Below, piece after piece: positions 38,006 through 46,187 of a stretch of DNA of 64,000 nucleotides (position 1 is its first letter; each line of letters starts with the position of its first letter). The DNA is taken from assembly GCA_021202075.1 (NCBI GenBank), contig JAJQDT010000116.1, positions 220,049 through 284,048 on the forward strand, in the 5' to 3' direction. Source of the DNA: Lachnospiraceae bacterium (lineage in GTDB: Bacteria > Bacillota > Clostridia > Lachnospirales > Lachnospiraceae). Both the position numbers and the translations under genes were made by a program. The notes under the pieces were generated by a model. The model saw nothing but the letters and a program-made list of their open reading frames with translations. It made no database searches and had not been told where the DNA came from.

Positions 38006-39368
38006 AACAGCTATATTTTTCGGATAATGGTTTTTTCAGTATCACAAAAAGATAGAACAACAGCATTAAAAGTGCAGTTACGCCCCAGCCGATCGGATAT
38101 CCCCAGTAAATCCACTTGATATTGTGATCAAAATGCAGTGCCACCGCCAGCCAAAGCTGCCGCACAACGACAATGCCCCCTAAGGTTATACACATCGTCT
38201 CCTGCGAGTAGCCATACCCGCGAATGATTCCGCCAAAGAGCATCTGAAATCCCATTACCAGATAAACTGGCATAATCACGTGAAGCATGCCGGCTCCATA
38301 TTGAATAACCTCCGGGTCACTGCTAAAAATCCCCACCAGCTCCTCCGCAAAGAAATAAGAAGGAATTCCCACAACTACGACCATAGTAAACGCAGCCGCC
38401 AGAGAAAGCCTCACTCCTTTGCGTGCACGCTCCGGTTTTTTTGCCCCCAGGTTCTGCCCAATATAGGTAGTCATGGCCAGTCCCAGCGCATTGCAGGGCA
38501 TTCCGGCAAACTGGTCGATTCTCATAGCAGAACCGATTCCTGCAATTGCGGCAGAACTGAATCCATTGATATAACGCTGCAGAAACATACTTGAAAGGGA
38601 AGTAACGCATGCCTGTATTCCGGCAGGAAGCCCCATCCGGACAATCTCGCCCAAAAGGTTCCCCAGGATTTTTAGCTCACGGAAGGAAAACCGATATCTA
38701 ACATCGGACTGCATCATTTTCCGAAACGCCAAGGCAGCCGATGTGAATTGAGCGATGACAGTAGCAACAGCCACTCCGGCCACTCCCATCTGAAATCCTT
38801 TCACCAGCAAAACATCCAGCACAATATTCATACTGCTGGATATCACCAGATACCAGAAGGGACTACGGCTGTCCCCGACAGACCGCAGTACAGCCGCTCC
38901 GACATTATATAGTGACATGAACAGAGCGCCTCCCATGTAAATTCTCAGATAAACAAGTGCTTCCGCATAAACATCCTCCGGACAGGACACCAGATACAGC
39001 AGCTGCGGCGCGGCAATCACTCCCAGCCCCATAATAATCAGGCCAAGCAATAAGGAAAATGCCATCGCCGTATGGATGGATTCCTTCAGTGTTGAATATT
39101 GCCCGGCTCCAAAATTTCTGGCAAATACCACCGATGCCCCGGCAGCCATCCCATTAAAAAAACCCACAAAAAACTGTGTAATCGTAGCACTGGCGGTTAC
39201 CGCCGCCAGCGCGCTTGTCCCCACAAACTGTCCCACAACGATAGAATCCACGCTGTTATAGAGCGTCTGCAGAAGCTGTCCGATCAGGATCGGAGCAGCA
39301 AACCACGCAAGGCTTGTCAGAATGTCTCCCTGCGTCAGATCCATGGCATTGTTCTCTGACCTTTTCAT
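38004..39368 (-). CDS. MATE family efflux transporter
   Basis: A 454-residue MATE transporter with YNSVDSIVVGQFVG in helix 1 and twelve hydrophobic segments. ATG 39368 follows AAAGGTG and starts 13 bp after the hydrolase stop; the much longer open frame to 39479 lies inside that gene. Tight coupling to the phloretin-hydrolase-like gene suggests it exports a product of, or protects against the substrate of, that enzyme. Confidence 0.93.
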   Translation of the reverse strand: MKRSENNAMDLTQGDILTSLAWFAAPILIGQLLQTLYNSVDSIVVGQFVGTSALAAVTASATITQFFVGFFNGMAAGASVVFARNFGAGQYSTLKESIHTAMAFSLLLGLIIMGLGVIAAPQLLYLVSCPEDVYAEALVYLRIYMGGALFMSLYNVGAAVLRSVGDSRSPFWYLVISSSMNIVLDVLLVKGFQMGVAGVAVATVIAQFTSAALAFRKMMQSDVRYRFSFRELKILGNLLGEIVRMGLPAGIQACVTSLSSMFLQRYINGFSSAAIAGIGSAMRIDQFAGMPCNALGLAMTTYIGQNLGAKKPERARKGVRLSLAAAFTMVVVVGIPSYFFAEELVGIFSSDPEVIQYGAGMLHVIMPVYLVMGFQMLFGGIIRGYGYSQETMCITLGGIVVVRQLWLAVALHFDHNIKWIYWGYPIGWGVTALLMLLFYLFVILKKPLSEKYSC

Positions 39369-39381
39369 CTTTGCCACACCT

Positions 39382-40221
39382 TTAGTCCGCATCCATCGGC
39401 AGATCAGAATATTCCGCGTATAGCTCCGGCAGGAAGGTCGACAAATGCTGTTGCTCCACCGTATTGTGAATCTGCACATCCCTCAGATATTGTTCGCAGA
39501 GCATAAAATCCGGTGTTTCCGTATCGCGCACAATATTCCCATTCTCCGCTTTGTATCCAATCCATTCTCTTGAAAGTGTTTCCACACCGCCTAGCGGGCA
39601 GGGACGAGTCACTGACAGGACAAGATGGGACCCCGGCACGTCAAAGGATTCCCAGCAAGACGTGATCGCCACATTCGCTTTCCGAAGTTCCTCGTATTTT
39701 TCTTCTGGAAACCCATAATCCCTCACGTCAAAATTATGGCGAATGGAGCGGATTGCTTCGCTGCCGCGTCCCATATCCAGTGTCTCCAACGTGTAAATTC
39801 CTTTTTTGAAATCACCGTCTACCAGACCGTGTTCGATATGGTCTACCTGATTCCATAGCTTGTAGCGGATATTCCCTACACCCTGCGGCAGGTTCTTCGA
39901 ATGGATGTTGATCCACCTGACATACCACATACGCATCTGCGGCGTTACCTTGTCTGACAGGACAGAATAATTTGCAATATAGCCGCATCCATCCGGCATC
40001 ATGCAGTAACCGTATTCCACCTTTCCATATCCTTCGGCTCTCAGATGATCAAAGCAGTGATCCACCGGCTGCGCGTCAGCCGGATCCATTGCCCCCTGGT
40101 CAAGGAGTTGACTATACAGCGGATTCGGGTGATGCAGCGGATAATTATAATAATATTTCGCTATTGGGAGTTTCTTCTCTTCCTCTGTCAATTCCGGTAT
40201 TTCGTAAGTCCATGCATTCAA
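39382..40221 (-). CDS. DAPG/phloretin-hydrolase-like C-C bond hydrolase
   Basis: A 279-residue protein resembling the DAPG hydrolase (PhlG) / phloretin hydrolase family, zinc enzymes that cleave a C-C bond between an acyl group and a polyhydroxylated ring. Supporting segments are MPDGCGYIANYS, VTPQMRMWYVRWINIH, NQVDHIEHG and the C-terminal HNTVE, whose His and Glu (252, 256) correspond in spacing and place to the His270/Glu274 zinc ligands of PhlG. The ribosome binding site GGAGGAGGAG lies inside the longest reading, so the start is TTG 40221 rather than ATG 40245. It heads an operon with a MATE pump and is divergent from a LysR gene. Substrate unproven. Confidence 0.72.
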   Translation of the reverse strand: MNAWTYEIPELTEEEKKLPIAKYYYNYPLHHPNPLYSQLLDQGAMDPADAQPVDHCFDHLRAEGYGKVEYGYCMMPDGCGYIANYSVLSDKVTPQMRMWYVRWINIHSKNLPQGVGNIRYKLWNQVDHIEHGLVDGDFKKGIYTLETLDMGRGSEAIRSIRHNFDVRDYGFPEEKYEELRKANVAITSCWESFDVPGSHLVLSVTRPCPLGGVETLSREWIGYKAENGNIVRDTETPDFMLCEQYLRDVQIHNTVEQQHLSTFLPELYAEYSDLPMDAD

Positions 40222-40368
40222 TTTTCTCCTCCTCCTTATTTTCATAATATGATATTAGATATTACTGACCATATTGCCCTTGCGTGATTCGTCCCCTTGT
40301 TCTGGACAATGAGAGCCGCGCTGCAATATTGATCAGTCATACTTGCCTGACTTTTTTGATTTTTTCTT

Positions 40369-40435
40369 ATTTTATCGTACATTATTCACAATGTCCAACA
40401 AATTAAATCCTCTCTTTTGACAGGTGTGCACCTGT
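40369..40435 (-). promoter_or_regulatory. Class promoter of the C-C hydrolase-MATE operon
   Basis: Palindrome ACAGG-N6-CCTGT (40420-40435; itself ACAGGTG-TG-CACCTGT), 21 bp, TTGGAC (40393-40398, preceded by TTTG), 18 bp, TAAAAT (40369-40374), on the minus strand. It is the third instance of the architecture seen at 32632-32697 and 37825-37890. The leader is about 140 nt. Confidence 0.8.
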
Positions 40436-40446
40436 TTTTTCAACGA

Positions 40447-40466
40447 TTCACTATCGAAATAGTGAA
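40447..40466. promoter_or_regulatory. 20-bp perfect palindrome between the divergent promoters
   Basis: TTCACTATCGAAATAGTGAA is a perfect palindrome with the T-N11-A feature of LysR-type boxes. It lies between the minus-strand class promoter and the plus-strand LysR promoter. It is a likely site for autoregulation by the LysR protein and differs from the ACAGG-N6-CCTGT palindrome. Confidence 0.75.
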
Positions 40467-40491
40467 GTCATCTTCTCGTTTTTTATTTATT

Positions 40492-40520
40492 TTGCAAAAT
40501 TGTCTCAAGTGTGTTAGAAT
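40492..40520 (+). promoter_or_regulatory. Promoter of the LysR gene at 40693
   Basis: TTGCAA (40492-40497), 17 bp, TAGAAT (40515-40520), about 170 bp before the TTG start. The palindrome at 40447-40466 lies 25 bp upstream of the -35. Confidence 0.6.
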
Positions 40521-40692
40521 ACATTCAGGATACATAGACACGCCCTCATACGCAAAAAATGACAGGAAATGTGTGATTTCGGTTTTTCTGGGTGGGAAGC
40601 CATTTCCGTTGCAGCACAGGATATGTCCTGTCTCGTTTTGCGCATGTCAAATACAGTACTGATAAGATATCTTTGTAATAGGAGATGATTTT

Positions 40693-41646
40693 TTGAATAT
40701 TCATAATCTTGAATATTTTCTTGCGATTAAAGAGGAGCGTAACATCACGAAAGCCGCTGACCGACTGCACATCACACAACAATCTCTTTCCGAGCAGCTG
40801 AAAAAGATGGAAAATGAGCTCGGCATAGAACTGGTCAGCCGTGGACGGCCGATCACTTTGACTCCGGCCGGAGAAACATTTTCCAACGGTGTTGAGCAAA
40901 TCCTCAACATTTATAACGAAACACTGGAATCCATCAAGACTCTCTCCGGCGATGACAAAAAGGAATTCACGCTTGCTGTCCCAATCACAGATATGTTGCC
41001 TTTTCTGCCAGGTCTGCTAACCGCTTTTTCGGAAGAATTTCCTGACTATCATATTCGGACTATGCGCATTCAACCAAAAGAAGCGTCAAAATACGCGCGG
41101 GAATTTGATCTGTATTTCGCCACACTGCCGCTGGGTTCTGATCTCGAGCATATTCCCGTCCTGGAAGGGGACTCCTATGCTGTTGCCATTTCTTCCATCT
41201 TGGCCAAGCGTGTCTACGGTGAGCGTTGGGCGAATGTGGAAGCGGAGCTTCTGAATAAAAAAGATATCAGCATCCTGCGGGAAGTGCCGTTTATCCTCCT
41301 GCGAAACAAGATGGATGACGTGGTACTTGATCAGAAAATAATTTTTCAGGAGGGAGGCTTTGAACCAACAGTCGCCTTCCAGTCTGAAAGCGGTGAACTA
41401 AACTCAACAATGTGTACATTAGGACGCGGAGCATACGTAGCTACGATGGAGTATTGCACCCGTCGGTTCCACGATAAAGCAAGAGTCGAAAATGGTATGC
41501 TACTTTACCCGATCAGTACCAAAATCGATCCTATCGTAATCGCTCTGTCTTACCGTAAAGGCAAACGTCTGACCAAGACAGACCGAACTTTTATTAATTT
41601 TACAAAGAACTATTTGCAAGAAACTGCTGTACGCAAATTTGAATAA
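40693..41646 (+). CDS. LysR-family transcriptional regulator of the C-C hydrolase region
   Basis: A 317-residue LysR protein. The start is TTG 40693, eight bases after GGAG; no ATG is better placed. The helix-turn-helix is clear (KAADRLHITQQSLSEQLKKMENELGIELVSR), followed by an effector-binding domain. It is divergent from the phloretin-hydrolase-like gene and is the best candidate for the activator acting at the three ACAGG-N6-CCTGT promoters, since it is the only regulator gene within that regulon. A terminator follows 12 bp after the stop. Confidence 0.93.
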   Translation: MNIHNLEYFLAIKEERNITKAADRLHITQQSLSEQLKKMENELGIELVSRGRPITLTPAGETFSNGVEQILNIYNETLESIKTLSGDDKKEFTLAVPITDMLPFLPGLLTAFSEEFPDYHIRTMRIQPKEASKYAREFDLYFATLPLGSDLEHIPVLEGDSYAVAISSILAKRVYGERWANVEAELLNKKDISILREVPFILLRNKMDDVVLDQKIIFQEGGFEPTVAFQSESGELNSTMCTLGRGAYVATMEYCTRRFHDKARVENGMLLYPISTKIDPIVIALSYRKGKRLTKTDRTFINFTKNYLQETAVRKFE

Positions 41647-41657
41647 AAACAGATAAT

Positions 41658-41689
41658 AACGCCGGCTCTGTATTTAGAACCGGCGTTTT
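41658..41689 (+). terminator. Terminator after the LysR gene
   Basis: AACGCCGG(C)TCT pairs with AGAACCGGCGTT around a six-base loop, with one mismatch, followed by TTTT. It lies between convergent genes (LysR stop 41646, exporter stop 41808). The remaining bases up to 41807 hold nothing recognisable. Confidence 0.75.
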
Positions 41690-41807
41690 AATCTATTCTT
41701 GCTGAAGTGCAGCAGGTGTCTGGCTCCATTACGACTCCACAACAAAAGGATTTAATGGTGCCTGGCGCTGTGTGTTTACTGTGCATTTACTGTATATTTA
41801 CATCCGA

Positions 41808-43631
41808 TTACGTCGCAAATCCCGCGTACTGCGTCATATATAGCTCGTAATATTTGCCCTTCCTCGCGAGCAGCTCCTCATGGCTGCCGCTCTCAGCGAT
41901 GACGCCGTGGTCCATCACTACAATGACATCAGAGTCACGGATGGTCGAGAGACGGTGCGCGATGACGATGCTTGTGCGGTTCTGCATAATGTGCTGCATC
42001 GCGTCCTGAATAGCTTTCTCGGTGCGGGTATCTACGTTCGAGGTCGCCTCATCCAGAATCAGGATTTCCGGATCCATGGCAAAGGCCCGGGCGATCGCGA
42101 GAAGCTGACGCTGCCCCTGGCTGACGGTTTCTCCGGCGCCTGTGAGCATCGTCTCAAAGCCATCCGGAAGAAGACGGATCATCTCCGCGCAGTGGCTCAT
42201 CTCCACCGCTTTCCCCAGTTCTTCGTCTGTCGCGTTCTCGTTTCCGTATTTCAGGTTGGCGCGGATCGTGTTTGAAAAGAGTACCGTATCCTGCAGCACG
42301 ATTGCCACCTTTTGCCGCAGGCTTGCGCGGGCGATCTCCTCCAGCTTCTGGTCATTGATACGGATTGTGCCGTCATCCGGGTCATAGAACCGCATCATCA
42401 GATTCACAACCGTCGTTTTCCCCGATCCGGTCGCGCCGACCAACGCCACCTTTTTCCCGGACGGAACGTTCAGGGAAAAATCGCGGATGACCGGATGCCC
42501 CGGCTCATAGGAAAAGTTCACATGATCAAAGGTGACAGTCGCCTCCGTGTGCGCGGGGTTTAATACGTCCCCGCTCTGGTCTTCATTTTCTTCATCCATG
42601 ATGATAAACACACGTTCCGCACCCGCAATGGCGGTCTGCAGCTGACCATAGACCTGAGCAATCTCGTTGATCGGACGGGAAAATTGCTTTGCGTACACAA
42701 TGAACGCGGAAATTACCCCGACCGAAATCAGGCCGTGGATGGAGAAGTATCCGCCAAAGGCCGCGATAATGACAAAACCGATATTCCCGATGCAGTTCAT
42801 AATCGGCCCCATGATTCCGCTGAAAATATCGGTGTGAATGCCTGCTTTCGTCATCGCGTCCGCCGTTTCACAAAACGAATCCGTCGTGATCTCCTGATGA
42901 TTATACGCGACCACTGTGCGATAGCCGGAAATCATCTCCTCGACCGTGCCATTCAGCTCACCGAGCAGCTGCTGCCTTTTTCTGGAATATTTCCGCACCT
43001 GCCTGGACAGTACCGTCGTCGCGACCACCGTGAGAATCACGGTCGCGCAGCTTAAAAGCGCAAGCGGCACACAGTACCACAGCATAATCGCCACCGTGCC
43101 GATGATGGTCATGACGCCGGAAAACAGAGACGGCAGCGACTGGGATATCGTAGTGGAAATGTTTTCAATGTCATTTGTCATGCGGCTCATCACGTCGCCG
43201 TGCGAATGGACGTCGAGATAGCGAACCGGCAGATCCATGACCTTGCCAAAAAAATCATTTCGCATCCGCCCGACCACGCTCTGAGAAAGCTTCGCGCTGA
43301 TCAGGCTCTGCAGCAGCTGACACAGGCTGTACAGAAGATAGGCCGCCAGCATGATCAGGATTGTCCGGGACAGGACGCCGTCCTGCTCTCCCGCAATGAT
43401 ATCAATGGCCCTGCTCTGCAGGCTTGGCGCGTACACGCCGCATACCGTGCCAAAAAGCACAACCGCCAGCATGGCCGCCACCATGGATGTTTCCTCCGCA
43501 AAATAGGCGACAATCCGTTTCAGCGTAGTGCCCACATTTTCCGCGTGCTGCACCTCCGCAAAACGATCGCGCCTGGTGTGCCTCGGAATTTCCTGCCCTG
43601 AAGCCTTTTCCCGTTCCTTCTCCTCACTCAT
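41808..43631 (-). CDS. Heterodimeric ABC exporter subunit with canonical Walker B, degenerate signature
   Basis: A 607-residue half-transporter: six membrane helices (about 55-345) and a nucleotide-binding domain with Walker A GATGSGKTT, Walker B ILILDEATS keeping the catalytic Glu, and a degenerate ABC signature VSQGQ. In TM287/288- or BmrCD-type heterodimers one half has a poor signature and the other a poor catalytic Glu; the upstream gene supplies the complement. ATG 43631 follows GGAGAGAAGAG. It likely exports drugs or lipids. The pair is separated by 313 bp filled with structured repeats. Confidence 0.94.
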   Translation of the reverse strand: MSEEKEREKASGQEIPRHTRRDRFAEVQHAENVGTTLKRIVAYFAEETSMVAAMLAVVLFGTVCGVYAPSLQSRAIDIIAGEQDGVLSRTILIMLAAYLLYSLCQLLQSLISAKLSQSVVGRMRNDFFGKVMDLPVRYLDVHSHGDVMSRMTNDIENISTTISQSLPSLFSGVMTIIGTVAIMLWYCVPLALLSCATVILTVVATTVLSRQVRKYSRKRQQLLGELNGTVEEMISGYRTVVAYNHQEITTDSFCETADAMTKAGIHTDIFSGIMGPIMNCIGNIGFVIIAAFGGYFSIHGLISVGVISAFIVYAKQFSRPINEIAQVYGQLQTAIAGAERVFIIMDEENEDQSGDVLNPAHTEATVTFDHVNFSYEPGHPVIRDFSLNVPSGKKVALVGATGSGKTTVVNLMMRFYDPDDGTIRINDQKLEEIARASLRQKVAIVLQDTVLFSNTIRANLKYGNENATDEELGKAVEMSHCAEMIRLLPDGFETMLTGAGETVSQGQRQLLAIARAFAMDPEILILDEATSNVDTRTEKAIQDAMQHIMQNRTSIVIAHRLSTIRDSDVIVVMDHGVIAESGSHEELLARKGKYYELYMTQYAGFAT

Positions 43632-43764
43632 GCTCTTCTCTCCTCGCATATTGCCTGCCTGTCAAAGACATGCTCCACCTCTCGTCCGCTCTTGCCGAAA
43701 GCGATTTACCACAGGTGCATGTTTCTACCTGCCTGATTTATATACTGCTTCCTTACCCATACAT

Positions 43765-43880
43765 GTCCAACAACACTTCTAGCTGCCGGACGAAGGCAAT
43801 GTTCCGATTTTCGCAGAAAATCGAGAACGGTGCCGCGCCCATTGTGCGAAGCACAATCTCTAAACGGCGCGGCTTTCCAT
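43765..43880. repeat. Three-hairpin dispersed element, copy 3a
   Basis: H1 GTCC/GGAC (43765-43791); H2 GATTTTC-GCA-GAAAATC (43806-43822); H3 outer CCGCGCC/GGCGCGG (43833-43839 and 43866-43872), bulged C, inner ATTGTGC-GAA-GCACAAT, and an eight-base spacer. This is the best-paired copy. It lies between the two exporter genes; the gap 43632-43944 holds only this and copy 3b. Confidence 0.85.
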
Positions 43881-43885
43881 CCCAT

Positions 43886-43960
43886 GTCCAACAGCGCCTT
43901 TTGCTGTTGGACGAAGGCCGCGCCCATTGTGCAAAGCACAATCTTTACACGGCGCGGCTT
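43886..43960. repeat. Three-hairpin dispersed element, copy 3b (H2 deleted), forming the end of the exporter gene
   Basis: H1 is a perfect 10-bp stem (GTCCAACAGC/GCTGTTGGAC, 43886-43912). H2 is missing. H3 has outer CCGCGCC/GGCGCGG (43918-43924 and 43951-43957) and inner ATTGTGC-AAA-GCACAAT. The right edge supplies the last five codons (ESRAV) and the stop of the exporter gene at 43945, so the insertion or duplication has rewritten that C terminus. Confidence 0.85.
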
Positions 43961-45888
43961 TCCATCTGAGAATAATAGATATCCTGGTATACCGCGCTGG
44001 TTTCCAGCAGCTCCTCATGCGTACCCTGCGCCGCGATTTTTCCGCGCTCGAGCACGACGATGCGGTCTGCCGCGCGCACAGACGCGATCCTCTGTGCAAT
44101 GATAATCTTTGTGCTCTCCGGGCAGGTCTCTCTCAGTGCCTGATAGAGATTTGCCTCCGTCTTCAGGTCAAGCGCGCTTGTTGAATCGTCAAAAATCAGA
44201 ATCCCGGCGGATTTCAGAACCGCTCTGGCAATGGAAACGCGCTGCTTCTGCCCGCCGGACAGGCTCGCGCCCCGCTCCGCAATCACCGTATCGTACCCGG
44301 ACGGCGTCCCGGAAATAAAGTCGTCCGCCTGCGCCGTAACCGCCGCCGCGCGGATTTCTTCCGCGCCCGCGCCCGGATGGCCCCAGGCGATATTTTCCGA
44401 TATGGTCTCGCCAAACAGCTCGCTCTTCTGCAGCGTAAACGCCACCTTATCCCGCAGCTCCTTCAGCAAATACTCGCGCACATCGATCCCATCTACAAGA
44501 ACCGCGCCCTCCGTCACGTCATAGAAGCGCGGAATCAGATGGACCAGCGTAGACTTGCCGCATCCGGTCGCACCCATAATCGCGACCGTCTCACCCGGGT
44601 GAATGTGCAGATTGATGTGGTCGAGAACCGTCTTCGCACTGTCCGGGTAGGAGAAGGAAACGTCGCGGAACTCGATCTCTCCTGACCGGCGTTTCGATCT
44701 TCCAGAAGCATATGTTCCCCACGTCACATCGGTTCTGCCTGCTGCGTCTGCCCCGCTGTATACCGCTTCATCTGATACGCCTGCTCCGCCTGATACGCCT
44801 GCTCCGCCTGATACGCCTGCTCCGCCTGATACGCCTGCTTCGCCCGATACGCTTGCTCCACTGCGAACTTTGGTCACATCAGGAGTTTCCTGTCCATCTG
44901 CTTCAGGCGGATTGGCAAATTTTCCGTCCTTCAGACCCGGCTCTGTCCACAGAATCTCACGCACACGTTTCCACGAAGCCCATCCTCTGGAAATATTCTG
45001 GAAAATCATCACTATCATCATAATCCCGTGCAGCTGCTGCGTCGTATAGGTAAGCGCCGCCATAATATTACCCGGAGAAGTCACACCTGCGCTCACGTCC
45101 ACAGCTCCGGCCGCCAGAATGAGCGCCACTACAAGGTACATCAGCGCATTTACCACCGGGTTCATAAAAGCAAAAATCACCAGCACCTTCAGCTGTGTTT
45201 TGATCAGCGCGTCATTCGCTTTTCCGAAGCGGACTTTTTCGTATGCTTCCCGCACGCACGCTTTGATGATGCGGATGCCCGAGACATCCTCCTGCATAAT
45301 CGCGTTGATCTCATCAAGCTGATCCTGCAGAACCGTAAACAGCGGCGTGCCCTTGTACAGGCAGATCACCAGTGTGGCCAGCATAAACGGCGTAGCGCAA
45401 AGCACAATGATTCCAAAATGCGGATTCAGCCGGAACATACAGTAGATGCTTCCAATGACCAGCGCCGAATTCCGGGTGATTCCGCGGATAAACGTAGAGA
45501 CAAAGTTCTGCACCTGCGTGATATCATTCGTCATACGCGTTACCAGGGAACCGGTGCCGAACTGATCCCTCTGCGGAAAGGAAAACCGCATAATATTCCG
45601 GAATGCGTCCTTTCGCATCTCATTTCCGATATTCTGCGCGGACATATGTACAAACACATTATTCATGGAGCCGCAGAACCCGCCGAAAAGCACCATCACG
45701 AGCATCTGCGCGCCGAGCAGCCAGATCAGGTTCATATTTGCAACGCCGTTATTGCTAAGGCCCAGCACACCGTCATCCACGATCCGGCTCATCACGCCCG
45801 GCTGGACCAGATCCATCGCAACCTCGCCAAACATGAAAAGTGCCGCGAGAACCGCGTAAAAAAGATACTGTTTCACATATTTCCACAT
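43945..45888 (-). CDS. Heterodimeric ABC exporter subunit with degenerate Walker B Glu and repeat-containing linker
   Basis: A 647-residue half-transporter: six helices (about 8-300), an unusually long linker (320-400) and a nucleotide-binding domain with Walker A GATGCGKST, canonical signature LSGGQKQRV, and Walker B ILIFDDSTS where Asp replaces the catalytic Glu. It therefore forms the degenerate-site partner of the next gene. The linker contains a Gly/Ser/Val six-residue repeat (GVSGGA, residues 344-377) encoded by 18-bp tandem repeats. The C terminus ends in residues derived from repeat copy 3b. ATG 45888 follows GGAAGATG at a loose distance. Confidence 0.94.
   Translation of the reverse strand: MWKYVKQYLFYAVLAALFMFGEVAMDLVQPGVMSRIVDDGVLGLSNNGVANMNLIWLLGAQMLVMVLFGGFCGSMNNVFVHMSAQNIGNEMRKDAFRNIMRFSFPQRDQFGTGSLVTRMTNDITQVQNFVSTFIRGITRNSALVIGSIYCMFRLNPHFGIIVLCATPFMLATLVICLYKGTPLFTVLQDQLDEINAIMQEDVSGIRIIKACVREAYEKVRFGKANDALIKTQLKVLVIFAFMNPVVNALMYLVVALILAAGAVDVSAGVTSPGNIMAALTYTTQQLHGIMMIVMIFQNISRGWASWKRVREILWTEPGLKDGKFANPPEADGQETPDVTKVRSGASVSGEAGVSGGAGVSGGAGVSGGAGVSDEAVYSGADAAGRTDVTWGTYASGRSKRRSGEIEFRDVSFSYPDSAKTVLDHINLHIHPGETVAIMGATGCGKSTLVHLIPRFYDVTEGAVLVDGIDVREYLLKELRDKVAFTLQKSELFGETISENIAWGHPGAGAEEIRAAAVTAQADDFISGTPSGYDTVIAERGASLSGGQKQRVSIARAVLKSAGILIFDDSTSALDLKTEANLYQALRETCPESTKIIIAQRIASVRAADRIVVLERGKIAAQGTHEELLETSAVYQDIYYSQMESRAV
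44773..44862. repeat. 18-bp in-frame tandem repeats (5 units) in the exporter linker
   Basis: Five 18-bp units (three identical, two diverged) encode hexapeptides of the form GVSGGA in the linker between membrane and nucleotide-binding domains. The period is a multiple of three, so copy-number change would lengthen or shorten the linker without a frameshift. Confidence 0.85.
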
Positions 45889-45935
45889 AGCCGCAAATCA
45901 TCTTCCTTTCCACGCATCTGTTTTTGCGAGTAATT

Positions 45936-45964
45936 ATCATACCCCTTTTCTCCGGTACTTTCAA
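45936..45964 (-). promoter_or_regulatory. Promoter of the ABC exporter operon
   Basis: TTGAAA (45959-45964), 17 bp, TATGAT (45936-45941) on the minus strand, about 48 bp before ATG 45888. Good match to the housekeeping consensus. Confidence 0.65.
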
Positions 45965-46010
45965 CAAATTTCAAATTTTTGCATCATTCTTTCAAAAATC
46001 TGCATGATTC

Positions 46011-46052
46011 CGGCTCATGTCTGACTTCGCCTGCGAAGCCGGACATAAGCCG
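46011..46052. repeat. Long hairpin between Uma2 and exporter genes
   Basis: Arms of about 20 nt beginning CGGCT and ending AGCCG pair almost without a loop; the three mismatches become G-U pairs in minus-strand RNA. It lies 3' of the Uma2 gene and just upstream of the exporter promoter. It may terminate or protect the Uma2 transcript, but no T-run follows. Confidence 0.6.
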
Positions 46053-46187
46053 CAGAAATCATTTCAGTACATCAAAATATGGTGAGGCCTCATCAAAAAA
46101 GGATCCCACCATATCATTCAGGAAAACAACTGATATCACGTCAATACTTTCAGCAATAACCAATGAATATTCGCCTTTGTTCCCATA

